Shown here: one piece after another, positions 1 through 12,637 of the stretch
Numbering within the stretch: position 1 is the stretch's first letter
Layout of the letters: each line of letters begins with the position of its first letter
Source: Numida meleagris
Taxonomy: Eukaryota; Chordata; Aves; Galliformes; Numididae
Direction of reading: 5' to 3'
Length of the DNA stretch: 64,000 nt
NCBI RefSeq assembly: GCF_002078875.1
Contig: NC_034438.1
Location: 16,449,149 to 16,513,148 of the forward strand
Position numbers and translations under genes: made by a program
The notes under the pieces: generated by a model
Told to the model about the DNA's origin: nothing
Seen by the model: only the letters and a program-made list of their open reading frames with translations
Databases searched by the model: none

Positions 1-1311
1 TAACCAGAACCATGCCACTGAACCTCTTTTATTGACGGATTGATTGATTGATGTTTTTTAAAGTATGACCTGCTGAAGCAAAAAAAAAAAAAGAAAACAC
101 AAGTCTAGTTTCTTCAGCATGTCTCTGACAATGGGCTAAGCAAATTCTCTAGACAAGATTTCAATATGAGCACAAGGCTTTTAGTTCAGCTCCTCATAGG
201 TACTGGTGGATGCTTTAGAGATTAGCATTTCTAATTTGTACAGCTTTCCAAACTTTTTAATTTTGATTTTTGCAAAAGACTACCTGAAACACTTCCACCT
301 GTGCCTTGTACTTAGTTTTATAATACACATGGTGAATATTTTGTCTCATAAGTCTTTACAGAGAGAAATACAGTCACTTAATACAGATATTTCACAAAAT
401 AATTTACACCATGGCTTGTGGAACAGGTACCCTTGTTCATTCTTGTTATACTCAGTGGCCACACGACATCACTCATTTCAGTTTATAAGTAGCTGCTTAA
501 AGAAATGTGTTTCAAAGAAGAAGACTAACTATTCTGAATGAAGAAATAGGATCTCTGGCAAGTCAGTACAGACATGCTGTTCCAAGGAGAGAGCACACAG
601 TCCTGGCAAATGCAAGTGTGAGACAGAGGAAACGGGGAGCAAGTTAGAAAGGTGGAATAAAAATACAGCGGGGTTACTGTAAAATGGAAAATATTGTGTA
701 ATCTATCAGGATGGAGAAAGTGGAAGACTCTTAAATGTATAAGTGATTTTTTTTGGTACAGCTACACATAGTTGTGTTAGGATAGACCTATGGCTATAAG
801 AAAGATAATGACAGAAAACTGCTGGATGTGCAAAGGCACTACTGAGGTTTGCATGATGCACTACATTTGGATGAAAGCAAAGACAGGCTCTGAGTAGCTA
901 CTAGCACCTATCTGCTCTTTTCATGCAATCCTTTACCATGCAAGGAATCAAAATAATTAGGCAGCTGGCAAAAGGATACACCTGTACTTTGGCTTCCATG
1001 TTTTATTCACCCAACATATTCTTTTTATCTAAGAATCTTTTTCTCACACACCCGGAAAACATACAGATAACAGGAGGATGGCAGCAGTATATTTATGCAT
1101 AGAAAACCAGACTTCCAGACGAAGATTCATACAAACAGTACTCGGCTGGACAACCAATATCCAACCCCAAAGTGAGCAACACAGCAGCCATTCTTAAGTG
1201 ATGAGCAAAACCATGAGAACAGAGGTGTTGTAAAAAAAAAAAAAAAGAAAGTGCAATGAAAGCACAGAAGAAGAACAATTTAGTGTCTACAGCTTTAATC
1301 TTTAATTTAGT
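1..1311. other. Non-coding DNA, no gene seen
   Basis: AT-rich sequence with stop codons in every frame; the longest open frame (206-541, +) has no recognisable domain and is of chance length. It holds a run of 13 A at 80-92 and 15 A at 1232-1246, the latter just upstream of the first CR1 fragment. No splice-bounded exon, tRNA or promoter could be supported. Confidence 0.6.
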
Positions 1312-1865
1312 ACAAAGGCCCCACCTCGAGAACTGTGTTCAGTTTTGGGCAGCTCAATACAGAAAGGACATGGAGGTGCTGGAGCAGATCCAAAGAAGTG
1401 CAACAAGGCTTGTGAAGGGCTTGGAGAATATGCCCTACGAGGAGAGACTGAAGGAAATGGGGCTGTTTAGTCTGGGGAAGAGGAGACTGAGGGGGGACCT
1501 CATTGCTCTCTTCAAATACCTGAAAGGTGATTGCAGTGAGAGAGGGGCTGGTCTCTTCTCCCTGGTGATAGGTGACAGGACAAGGGGAAATGGTCTCAAG
1601 TTGCGCCAGGGGAGGTTTAGGTTGGATATCAGGAAAAACTTCTTTACAGAAAGGGTTGTTAAGCACTGGAACAGGCTCCCCAGAGAGGTGGTTGAGTCAC
1701 CGTCCCTGAATGTGTTTAAAAACCGTTTGGATGTGGTGCTCAGGGACATGACTTAGCGGTGGGTTGTTAGAGTGAGGGTAGTATGGTTAAGTTGCAGTTG
1801 GACTTGGTGGTCTTGAAGGTCTTTTCCAACCTGAGCAATTCTGTGATTCTGTGATTCTATGAATT
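1312..1865 (+). mobile_element. CR1 LINE, 5'-truncated 3' end
   Basis: This is the 3' end of a CR1 non-LTR retrotransposon in the plus orientation. It begins inside the ORF2 C-terminal region, runs through the ORF2 stop and a short 3' UTR, and ends in three copies of the ATTCTGTG/ATTCTATG unit at about 1838-1863, the terminal microsatellite typical of avian CR1. There is no poly(A) tail, as expected of CR1. The left edge is approximate: CR1-like sequence is clear from the segment encoding [11 protein letters not shown] onward. 5' truncation is the usual result of incomplete reverse transcription during insertion. The reading frame is still open, so this looks like one of the less decayed copies in the window. 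Confidence 0.93.
1318..1756 (+). pseudogene. CR1 ORF2 C-terminal fragment, frame intact
   Basis: About 145 codons of the C-terminal end of CR1 ORF2, the polyprotein that carries endonuclease and reverse transcriptase. Only the region downstream of the reverse transcriptase is present. Visible family blocks, in order, are [70 protein letters not shown] and ESPSLNVF, followed by a stop at 1754-1756. The open frame starts at an upstream ATG at 1256, but the residues before about 1312 are flanking DNA and not CR1. There is no endonuclease or polymerase domain, so it cannot act alone. The uninterrupted frame suggests a relatively recent insertion compared with the other copies. Confidence 0.9.
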
Positions 1866-4800
1866 AATGAGAAGTGGAAAACATATTTTCAAATATGATA
1901 TTAAACTGCAATTTTACTGTATTGGACTGCACATTTTTACCTCACCACAAACCCTGTAGGTCACTGCTCATATTTATTCCTCAGCTATCCATTCTTTTCA
2001 CAAAGTAATTTGGGTTGCAGCAGATGCTAACAGATCCATGTTTGTACAATGCCTAGGTTTAACGGAGATGGAGCATCAGTTCTTTTTCAACAAGAAATCT
2101 CAATTAGAGTATTAGAATATAAAATCTTTAAGAGTAAAGCTGAAAACTGTCATCAATTAAAGTCAGATATCTGGAGAACATCTAAATATCACATTTTTCC
2201 TGCATATTACAAAGTGACAGAAATGTTAATTTTTTATATATAAGGACAAATTTGTATACAAGTATATTCTTAGCATATCCAAACATATTCTTATGATATT
2301 CTAGAATAACTGATTGAATTTAAGATCAATTTCAACTTAGAATAATTTGTTTAAATTTTAATCACTGCCCAAATCAGTTAAAAAATAGAACACATAAAAA
2401 ATAATTTTATAATAAACCTATTAAAACTTTTTACTATATATTACCATTTATTTACCCTTCAACTTCACAGCTTTTTAAATTACATTTCAGTTAAATAACT
2501 TAATAAATACAAATAGCTAGTGAAGATTCAACACACAGGACCAGATATCCACGAGCCTTTCACAGTTGTATATCTATTTTTTTAATTTGTTTTAAAGGCT
2601 GTAAATATTCATTTTTTACTTCAGACTATACTACTAACAACATACCATTCTGATTTCAGCTGCAAAATATGTTATCTTTAAATACAGATTGTGGCTTTGG
2701 CTACTAACAAATCCTGAGCCACAGTACTTTCAGCAAAAAAAACCCACAACAGTTTACCTGTGGTGCTGAGTGTCAAAACAACCTTTAGAATAATCATAAG
2801 TCCAAGTATCAAGCCTTATTATGACACCCCTTCTGCAAATACATGTTTTCTGTTCAGATAATAGTTAAACAGCATTTTCTGGAGAAGTGCATATGTGATG
2901 ATTCATTCATGTCCGCCTGAACATGTATATACATAGATCTCATACTTGAATAAATAACATCTGTATTCTGTGCCCACGTTTGCAAAGCTTCACAACACTG
3001 TATGGACATGTATTCCTGTATCATCAGTGAGGAACAGTTTCCACAGGCTTTGTGGTTGGTTCCCCACATTTACACTGCTGAAAGCATTTCAAGCCAAGAG
3101 GCAGTGAGAACACAAAGAAAAACCATTTATTCAGCAGTAGCCGTGGTTCTACAATATGGGCTCGTGCACCTAAGATTAGAGGTCCTGCCTATCACACTCA
3201 TTCTGCAGGCAGAGAGCAGAGTGAATAAATGCAGGACAGTTTCAACCTCCCTTCAGGTCCTTTGCAGTCTGCATGGCAGCCACGGAAGCTCATACCTAGC
3301 TGCAATTAAATATTTCTAGTCCAAATCAGAAACAGCAAAATAAATTAATTTTGGAAGCCAGCCACTGCTCTAAACCAGATATTCCAGCTGCTCCAGACTT
3401 ATCTTGATTTCTTAATAAAAAATAAGTCTCCGCATAGAAATGTGGCAGAATGCCTTCAAGCCCTGAAGAGTACATTGCCTAAGTGGTGCTCTTCACAGCT
3501 GTCAGATTTTCTAATAAAGCACAAGGATACAAAAAGTAAGGGATATGTATAGAGAACAGCCATGTGCACAAACAATTCACCACTACCTCTAAAGTGTTAG
3601 TAAATGCATGAAGAATGATACAGAGGGCAAAAAAAGGAGTTCTTTACACCGAGAGAGGATGTTTTTAACCAGGAAATGGAGCTTTTTCCAGTATTGGGGG
3701 CAGTAACAGTGAACAACTGCAGAGATGAAACTCGAAAAGCTGGGGATGACTGGAAGGATTTTGAGAAGATGGGTGAACACAATGAGGTGCCGTAGAACTG
3801 TATGGGTCTCCAGCTTCCTTCTGGCTTTCAAAATTTAAAGTCACAGGCTAGAATCTCTCTTTTCTGAGCCTCGGTCCTTCCACTGCAGTAGGCTGTAGTA
3901 GATACCTCTGTTTGAGAAGTGTTATAGTAAAAAGGTAGCATGGGAAGGGAAAAACAAAACAGTAATGAATATTCTTCACTAACTGCATCAAGTCGTCACT
4001 TCCCGTACCTTATCCTGAGCCACACTTCAAGAAAAAACACAAAATAGTAGGCAGTAGATCAAGAGTTTCATAAACATAAGATACCCTGAAACCACATTGC
4101 TCTCCAACAAATGTGCAAATTCTAGGACAGACACACAGCATCTATAAAACTTCTGGTCCCCTTGAACGAGGCCTACTGATAACAATACTGATGATGCTTA
4201 AAAAAGGATCTGTTGTGATGAAGTGAATTATATATAGACATAAATATACAACAATTTTTTTAAGAGACAGAAAAAATTAAAAAGATTAACACCAGTTGAT
4301 TAAAATATCTTCACGCATGAGATATTTTTAAGAACTCTCCCTTCCATTCCCCTGACAAAATAACTTACCAATTCAAAATTGTGATCTAATGAAGGTATAA
4401 CCATTTCTTTAGATTTTGGGTTGTTGGTGCTCTGTATACAAAAATCACAATCCTGCACATTTGCAATTGCTGTCTGAATTTTCTTCACACTAGAAATCAC
4501 CATGTGGTAAGTTTGCTGACCACTTGTGGCAATGTAAAAGCTTGTAGTGTATCACTGGCTTTTTGAGAACATACTTGAAATTTGCACTATTTGGCCACTT
4601 CTTAATAATAAACAATTAAATATTAATACTGCTAAAAAGAATGTAACTAAGCACTTCCTACCAACCAAGAAAGGCTCTGTACATTGAAGTTAATGAGTTT
4701 AAATCCCAGATTCACATATATGAAACAACTAATTATCCTGTCTGAAACACAGGCTTGTAAAACTCTCAGTTACTTGTAAAACGGTCTGCTACACACGAGT

Positions 4801-6186
4801 AAGATGTTGTTTAAATGACTTGTTTGACTAGATGCATTCACCATGAAATTGATTCTTTTAAAGCATTATTTTTAAACTTCATACAAGTTAACTGTATAAA
4901 CTGAAAATGGAAAAAAAAAAAGTGGCATTATAAAGCATTGGTTTCAGTACTCACTGTTGGGTTAGTACTTTATGAGGTTGAGGGTTTCTTGAATGAGAAA
5001 CTAATGAAGAACAAATAGTCATTTGTAGGGAGTTAATTGAAAGGCTTAATACGATTGAACTATTGTGCCATTTCTATTCTAAAATATGTGATATAGGCTT
5101 TAGTGTTATTCCACCACAGCCTGTGCAGTTCCAAAGTAGCACAACAGACAGAACATCTTTCAGCTATAAACACCAAAAATAAATCTGAGTTGCTATTTTT
5201 CTGAGAGTAGCAGTATATTGTGGCTTTACACCTGACACTTCAAGCTAATTATAGCTCTGCATATTTTTAATGTCATTTAGGCAGTGGGTGGCATGAAAAG
5301 GGGTGACTTGCAACAGACTACTCAATATTCCTCCGTCTCCAGATCAGGCACTCAGTTGCTCAACTATACTGGGATCCAGATTTCAAAGAAAAATAAGAAT
5401 ACATTGCAATGAGCCCTTGAATTTGAATATATAAAAAGGCACTTCAAACTATATTTCTTTGGTAGCACTTTAAATTTGAATGTTTAGTATGGTCATATAA
5501 ATAAAGACAGACATAACTAAGCCACAGTACCTGAACTGAGTAGAATTTTTTAAGTAATGCCTTATGTTTGCTCCCATCCTCCCAAAATTTTACTATTGAT
5601 TTATAATGAACTAATATACCAGTGATATGTTGCTAATAGTTCACAGATGCTTAAGTGACTTAAAAATTAAAAGCGAAGTCTACTTGGTTCTATTTGAAAT
5701 TTGGTATCTTGCTAATGGAACATTTCCAATTGTCCTCTCAAAAAAAAAAAAAAAAAAAAAAAAGAAGTGGCCTCATTACAAGATAAAGCAGTAAGAACAG
5801 TTATAAAAAAATCAGTGTAACAACTAAAGTGTTTTATACATCAGCCCAGAAAAGTTGGAAAAGATACTATGCTGCCCACTGAAAAGCAGTTTTGGAGAAG
5901 AATCAAACCCTCAGACTGTGAATGAGCTGCACATTGTATAGCAGTTTACTCAACATCCAGTGAAGGCTGCCACCAGCCATGCTGTTTTATAAGCCAAGTT
6001 GTAGACAGATTAATAGAAAGGACAGTGTCATCAACATGTCAGTTAGACCACAGGCAGCGTGGAAGGAATTGGAGAGGGGAAGCGAAGAGAGGTGTGAAGA
6101 CACTGACCACATAAAATGACTTAGATGACATACAAATAATAAAACATACTTCTAAGGATGTCTGATCCAACACAATAAAAAACATA
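1866..6186. other. Non-coding DNA, no gene seen
   Basis: AT-rich, stop-rich sequence. The largest open frames (for example 3002-3319 on the plus strand and 3589-3831 on the minus strand) lack recognisable domains and are of chance length. The only distinct structure is the A24 run at 5740-5763. No conserved exon, RNA gene or transposon could be identified. Confidence 0.55.
5740..5763. repeat. Poly(A) run, A24
   Basis: Twenty-four consecutive A residues, the longest mononucleotide run in the window. There is no AATAAA signal within the preceding 35 bases and no recognisable retroposed sequence upstream, so I read it as a simple repeat and not as the tail of a retrocopy. Confidence 0.95.
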
Positions 6187-6215
6187 TTTTCCTTTCAAAA
6201 ATATTGAAAGGAAAA
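6187..6215. repeat. Short perfect inverted repeat (hairpin)
   Basis: Two 12-base arms, 6187-6198 and 6204-6215, are exact reverse complements and are separated by the 5-base loop AAATA. The arms are AT-rich with three G/C pairs each. This could fold as a hairpin in RNA or extrude in DNA, but it is not followed by a T run and sits in no known element. Confidence 0.85.
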
Positions 6216-9200
6216 AAATCAAGTCCAGCTGTTAGTACATTAGCTTGATGCTTGCCAGCTAGGAAGTACAAATCCTCAAGTTGACTTGAGTGGACAGTAT
6301 TCACAAAGTCAAGGTGAAACAGTGATTCTTTTCACACAAAACAAAAATGGTTAATTTGTTCCCTTGGTAGGAGCTAAAACACATTAACAGCAGTTATTTG
6401 AAAAAATAATATATAAATGGAGTCAACTGAGTTTAGATTAAAAACAAATGCAGGACAAAAAATTGCAGCTGAATACTATCAAAAACTCTAGAGGCTGGTA
6501 GACTGATTGGATCTACAGCTTTTAATCTGTTCTTGGAGGAGGAGAAACAGCGGTTCTGATTATTTTATATAAAACACATACAACACGATAATATATCTGG
6601 TAGGATTTGTATAATCCATTTATATTAAGGTTAACATGTAAACTTTATAAATTTTACCAGAAGTATCAGTTAAAACATGAAGTTCCTTTCTCTCTAGCCT
6701 TGTCTATATTTATAGATACACTATACAAAGATAAAAAGCCAAAGTAATAATTTTCTAAGATACATTGCTCTGCTAATATAGCCTGTACAGTAACAAGTCA
6801 CAAATAAAACAGTCCTTATTTCTGTGAACACAACCAACCATTCACTTTGCACAAGGAATTTTCTAACCTAAAGTGTAACCATGACCAGTTTAGTTATTTG
6901 ATTTTCCTTCTTCACTGGGTAACTGTTTAAAACATGACAGTAAAAGGAAGGTAACTCAGTAACCACCACCACTGTTGTTCGCGCACAGATACTGTGGATG
7001 ACACGCAACTTGTTATTTCCTATCTTCCTTTCATTACTAACAGAGATGGCAGTAAGATTAATTGCAATTATGCATTTCATGAATGCTTGATATTACAGCA
7101 TAAGAAAGATGTAGGATTGCACTTAATCTATACTGGATACATCTAACTACCCATGTTAGTCTACAGACAAGAAGAACATCTCAATGGATGTTATGTATGA
7201 AGGAAAATTGACATAATTATTGAAATGGCTGCACAAAAATGTCTAGCTGAAGCAAGAGAAGAAATATAGGGAAATGCTTTGTTAATGTCATATCCAATAC
7301 TGCTTAGTCTCGTTAAGACTCTCAAAATCTTGATGTGCTACAGAGAAGTAAAAGCACTTAGTTTTTGTAATTTTTTTTCACAAATGTTCATCTTCCTATC
7401 ACCAATCCCAATTAGCAGGATACGCAAACATCCACTGCAGCGAAAACTCATTTTATAGGAAGATAAAAATATCCATGGTCTTATACTTTGACACTGGCAC
7501 ATACGTGTGCATAGAGGCCTCAAATTCATTTGTAATCACATACTTGTGGAAACTGAATGATAAGAAAAAGTGAGAAGTTGCATAGGTAAGTGAGGAGAAG
7601 GGAAAGAAAGTAAAACAAGAAATAATTATTTCCAGTCTGCTGAAATTGGAATGCGCACAATTCAAAAAGCTTTTAGATTCCTTCTTATAAGTATTCTTTG
7701 TGAGTGAATAGTACTATTTAATCACTAATTACTCATTCAAACATATCTTAAGTCTATTTTTCTTTTACTGGTAGAAACAGCTACTGTTCAGACCTTTCCA
7801 CAGTGCACTGGGCTTGGCTGCACGCTACTAACCTCACAACAGGCACTGTTCCAAAACCAGAGAGGAGAGAAGAAGCAACACTGCATCTCCCAGCCAACAG
7901 TGATTTATGGGATTGATTTTATTTTTTAAACACTACAGACTGCAAGACACTGTAATACCACAGTGCTATAGGCTATGCCTGTATCTGATACAGATAAAGC
8001 TGGAACACTTTGAAACCTGGTTTCTACTTCAAGGCTGGAATATTTTGAATCAGGAACTGTGGGGAGAAAAATTAGTAGAAAAGAAGAAAAAAAATCACTT
8101 TCTGTACAATTGCTAGCATTAATACATTTTAAGAGCATGATCTAGGCCACTTTCCTGCAGAAGGAAGTTTGTGCAAAGAAGTGGAGGTCAAGCCTAGAGT
8201 GACACGGTTCACTGAATGACCAAATAGAGGTTTACATATTTCCTTTATGGCTGCTGGCACTGGTTTCAGCCTAGAAGCCTCTAATGAACAAAGAGAGCTC
8301 TGATCCCTTCTGGAACCATTCATATGTGATTAAGATCCAACAATACAGCACTTTGATCCACTGGGCTACAGAAGGATTGGATGTTTCCTGAAGGAGTCAT
8401 TTCGGGTTAAAGTAGAGAAGAAGAAAAGATGATGGGAATTTTCCTGATCAGGTCAATCTAACTAAGACGGCACTTCTCTCACATCTAACATGCATTGTAC
8501 TCTTTTGAAACTTTGGAAAGATGACAAATGACTGAGGTAGGAAAAGAAGAAAGAACTGGAAACAATGTCTCAAATATAAATATCAACAAATACAAATAGT
8601 AAATTTGGTTTTTGAAGATAGCATGGGATCTACTTTCAAGAGAAGGAAACTGAGTTAGCTGTTGCAAGCCGTACTTCAACAAGTGAGAATGATCATTACG
8701 GAGGTTGGATACCATCTTTCACAGATACGTTTGAAAAGGTTGCAGCATCATAGTCACAAACATACACTCTTCCTCACTCTGATATAGCTGAAAACAGCAG
8801 GAGATGTGGGGGTAGGTCTTTTAAAAAAAATCTGAAAGAATGAACACCTGGTTCCTTGAAAGTAATCTTTCTATCTTGACACCAATGTACTTCACATAAC
8901 CCAAGAGAATTAAAGACCTGTTTGAAGTTAGAAGAGCATGTACATGACACATCATTTGCAGGAGTATTTACTTTTTTCATCAGGCGTCAGTATTAAGCAC
9001 AGGTGATGGATTCAGATCCACAGGAATAAACAGAGGCTGGAATGTCTAGACTACCAGGAAAGCATAACACAGGTGTGACAACTCTCCCTGACTATCACAT
9101 TCCAACATTTTCAGTATAAACTAAGAAACTTCCATCATCTGTTGATATAAAAGCAGAAGAGGGAAAACATACTTGGCTTTGTCTACTACAAATGTCTGCT

Positions 9201-12200
9201 CTTAACAATTTATTTTGGAAGCTAACTCTCCTTTTCATATTTGGGTTGGATGCTTCCAAGTCCACCTGGGGATGGTTCAGCTCTCTGGCTATCCAGCACA
9301 ACTGTGTTCATTTCAGAAAACATATTAAACCTCCGTTAATGCTTTAGCCGGGCTGGTCATATTTTAATGCTTTTTATATGACTGTCCTACCAGACAGCAG
9401 GTGATTTTCTTCTCAGAAGAAAACTGTATTTGTCATATAGACTTCAATATCTTGAATTCCTTGCCATAGCGTGTGTACTATGATTCCTCACATCGAAATG
9501 AAGCAAAATGTGCTATCTTTCCACAGCTGATTCTAAATCAGCAACATAGAATCACACTGGCAGCCAACTACCAACAACAGAAGTCAGCACGAAAGCAAAG
9601 GGAATCATCAAGGTGACAACCCCAAAACTAAAATCATCTGTCAGCATTTGCCATAACAGGGGGTTTGCTACCAAACTCGTACAATAAGGAGACTACCACA
9701 CACTGTACGTTACTCAATTTTATAGCGGTCCAATTTCAAATGTATATTAAATAAATCTTGGACTACTGCATTTCTGTATAGAAGCAAGGCAGTTAAATTG
9801 TTTCTTAAAATTCCTTGAGGCAGGACCACAGTTAAAAAGACAGGAAACAAGCATTTTGCATTAGTGTGTTAATTCAGCACTGATAAGGAGGTTTCTACCA
9901 ATTCTAAAAAACACAGTTTAAGAGAAAGATGAGACTTGCTTTGGAAAACTTAACTGCAGCTTTGTGCTTAAACTGCTTCTCTAAGTACTGCTTCCAACTA
10001 CAGTAACTATATGGGTTAATATCAGTTTCAAAACAGCATAGACTATTTCTGCCCCTGAATATCTTTCACACAGTAGATGATTTATAATTCAACAATATCA
10101 GAATCATCTACTAAACTTCAGTGTCAGCAGCATGATAGCATGCCTTCTGAAATGTCAGTGCTTTTTTATTCTTTTATTTTTCACCATAGTCATAACAGCT
10201 TTGTCACTCTGCATGATTAAATTGTGGCTTTGCTGAAAGTTGGAGCCTAGTCACATTTTATTACTTCCAACAATTACTTCATCAGCATAATCCACCATTT
10301 AGAAAAATAATTTTAAATTGATGGTTTTGAAAACAAAGCAAAAAGCATAAGAAATTCAGCACATACCTATATTTCTAAAGATTCACAAGTCACTTTCCAA
10401 AAATCTGTTTATTCCAATATATATTATAGTTTTGTTCAAATATATAAAGGTATTTTGTATTGATTTATTTTAAAATAAACTTAAGCCAGAAATGTAAAAC
10501 ATATTTCTTAGACTGAATCGTTGGCTACATAAAATCACTGGTGTTTCTACAGCAGAAGTATGACAACAATCAAAGGATTATATGGCAAGTGATATAAATA
10601 CACTTTACCTGTTTTGGAATTAAGTTACATAAAGTTTTATTACCTTATCACACATTTATAGTGTCATCATCAGTATAAAGCTTCTCAGTAAAATCTTCCT
10701 CAATAACTAATGTGTGATTATTCCTGTTTTGATTTCATCTGTTTAGCAAAATATAGTAAATCTCAAATTGATCATTTCATTTTCATCAACTGATCAAAAA
10801 TCTATGAGAACACTTCTGCTATTAAAAATCCATGTAACAGAGACAATTTAACAAATCCATCAGACCAGCACAAATCCAATGTTTTTTGAAACTGTAGAAT
10901 CACAGACAAGAAATTAGTCCCTCTGGGCCAACTAACAATGGGTTGTTCTCTAGGACTGATTTGCAAGTTCACAGATGAGAAAGAGTCTGGATAGCAGCAC
11001 TCTCCCATGACTTTTATGATGTTGCAGTTCATTAAGTACTCCATGATACTACTGCTAAGACCACAACATGCTCTGGCAAAGCCAGATAACCTCCTCAGTG
11101 GACTCTGGCAATCAGCTGATCAGATAAAGCCCTGCTGTTATTGACTCCATTTACAATTAACAAAGTCACAGATTTTAAAGGCAGATTAGCAATTGGGCCA
11201 GCCGCTAATTACTTGCAACCTGCAAGAGGAACCAGGTGCCTGAGTGACACCTGTGCTTTTCACACTCATCCTACTTCCACACACAGCTGAAATGCTGGAT
11301 AGAGCACTGGAGTGTGGCTGTGCATCAGCATGTTTAGGAGGACACTGTTTTTTCAGAGCTGTCTGCACTGCAAAAACACCCTGCATATAACAGTGAGCCA
11401 ATTCATTTAAAATAATGCCATTGTATTCTGAGTTCTTGAAAGTCTGTTTTGTTCCATCCCGGTGACCAAGAAAACAATTTTTCATTATTAGCTTTCAAAG
11501 AAAAAAATACACTTAGATTTTGTGGCTGCATATTATGATAATTGCATGCAGATGATTGCTGTATTGCATCTGCACAGCTACACCTAGTTTCTTGATCAGG
11601 TTTTCCCAGAAAGCCTTGATGCTTCCTTCCTGACTTAAGTTCAAAATCAGTGGTGAAGGATCACACTCTTTGCTTTTACTAGCCAGCTGGAGAAAAGAAT
11701 GCAAATTTTCTTTGTATTTGTTTGCCATGAGATCTGTCAGCTTCATTTGCTATTCAAACTTTACTGCACCACTGAAATTGTCCACAAAGGGGAATGCTAT
11801 AGGACTGAGCTATCACAATGCATGGTGTCTGGAGATTCAGTTGTGGGCATACATTGAAAAGAAGTCAGGTTTGTGCAGAGGTAATGTAAGGAAAAATTAC
11901 TAAAGGACTAGCCAGTTGTGTTTGTTTTTCATTTTTGTCTCTTCACAGTACTCAGAATGGTGGCAATAGGCAATTAAAAAAAAAAAAAAAAAAGCTCCAT
12001 TAGGAACATACCAAGACGGAAGGAAAGACGCACAACTCAAAGCAGAAAATTTGGGTCAGGATTAGTTTTCTTTACTGTCATTTGCAAAAGGCTGATAACA
12101 GGTGGCGTTGTATGTGAACTATATCTTCCCTTAAAACTATTCTTGCATCTTCACTCCTTTCTGATCATCTCAGGAGTCATTTGAAAGGCCTCACTCCATA

Positions 12201-12340
12201 ATATCTATGTTTTGAGATACAATCCAGATGTGCAAAAAATTTTTTTCTGCAGATTGTACCAAAGTGTAAATACAATATCATACTGCTCTGGGTCTTTCAG
12301 ACCCACCTTAATCTGAGAAAGCTTCCAAGTAAGCACAGAT
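6216..12340. other. Non-coding DNA, no gene seen
   Basis: AT-rich sequence with no open frame above about 100 codons and no frame with a recognisable domain. It contains an A18 run at 11976-11993. No transposon, RNA gene or exon could be supported from the sequence alone. Confidence 0.55.
11976..11993. repeat. Poly(A) run, A18
   Basis: Eighteen consecutive A residues with no upstream polyadenylation signal or recognisable retroposed body. Confidence 0.95.
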
Positions 12341-12436
12341 ATTATTCATGATAGTTCAAGAATGTTGCTACCAATTGCACGTCACTATATTATTCATTCT
12401 AGTTCAACAATACCACTACCAATTGCAAATCAACAA
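12341..12436. repeat. Diverged 48-bp tandem duplication, two units
   Basis: Unit 1 (12341-12388) and unit 2 (12389-12436) both begin ATTATTCAT, share TAGTTCAA and CTACCAATTGCA at the same offsets, and match at 36 of 48 positions by eye. The units are adjacent without a spacer. The divergence implies an old duplication. No function is evident. Confidence 0.75.
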
Positions 12437-12614
12437 CATGCCAGTCCCTGAAAACATGGTTAACAAAGCCATATGGTAACATTTACCATTGTCATACCCA
12501 GTTATAAGATCTACTAGTTAGCGAACAACACGTCTAGAATCATATACCATAGTCTAAAACAAGATAAAATACTCAAAGCATGGCTTCAGTAAGACTAAAT
12601 TTCAGATCTAGGAA

Positions 12615-12637
12615 ATTATTTATTTATTTATTTATTT
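12615..12637. repeat. (TTTA)n microsatellite
   Basis: About five copies of the tetranucleotide TTTA ending in a short T and A run. A simple tandem repeat. Confidence 0.9.

Noticed and set aside
206..541. 111-codon plus-strand open frame near the left edge
   Set aside because: No recognisable domain, AT-rich composition and a length expected by chance; no splice or promoter context.
1307..1749. Minus-strand frames opposite the first CR1 fragment
   Set aside because: They are antisense shadows of the CR1 ORF2 remnant on the plus strand.
5740..5763. A24 run as the tail of a processed pseudogene
   Set aside because: No polyadenylation signal and no coding or repeat body upstream.
9545..9556. 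ACATAGAATCAC, similar to an antisense CR1 tail unit
   Set aside because: A single unit with no adjoining CR1 3' UTR block; too short to support an insertion.
10884..10897. GTAGAATCACAGAC, similar to an antisense CR1 tail unit
   Set aside because: The following sequence lacks the GTTGGAAGGGACC-type block, so it is most likely coincidence.
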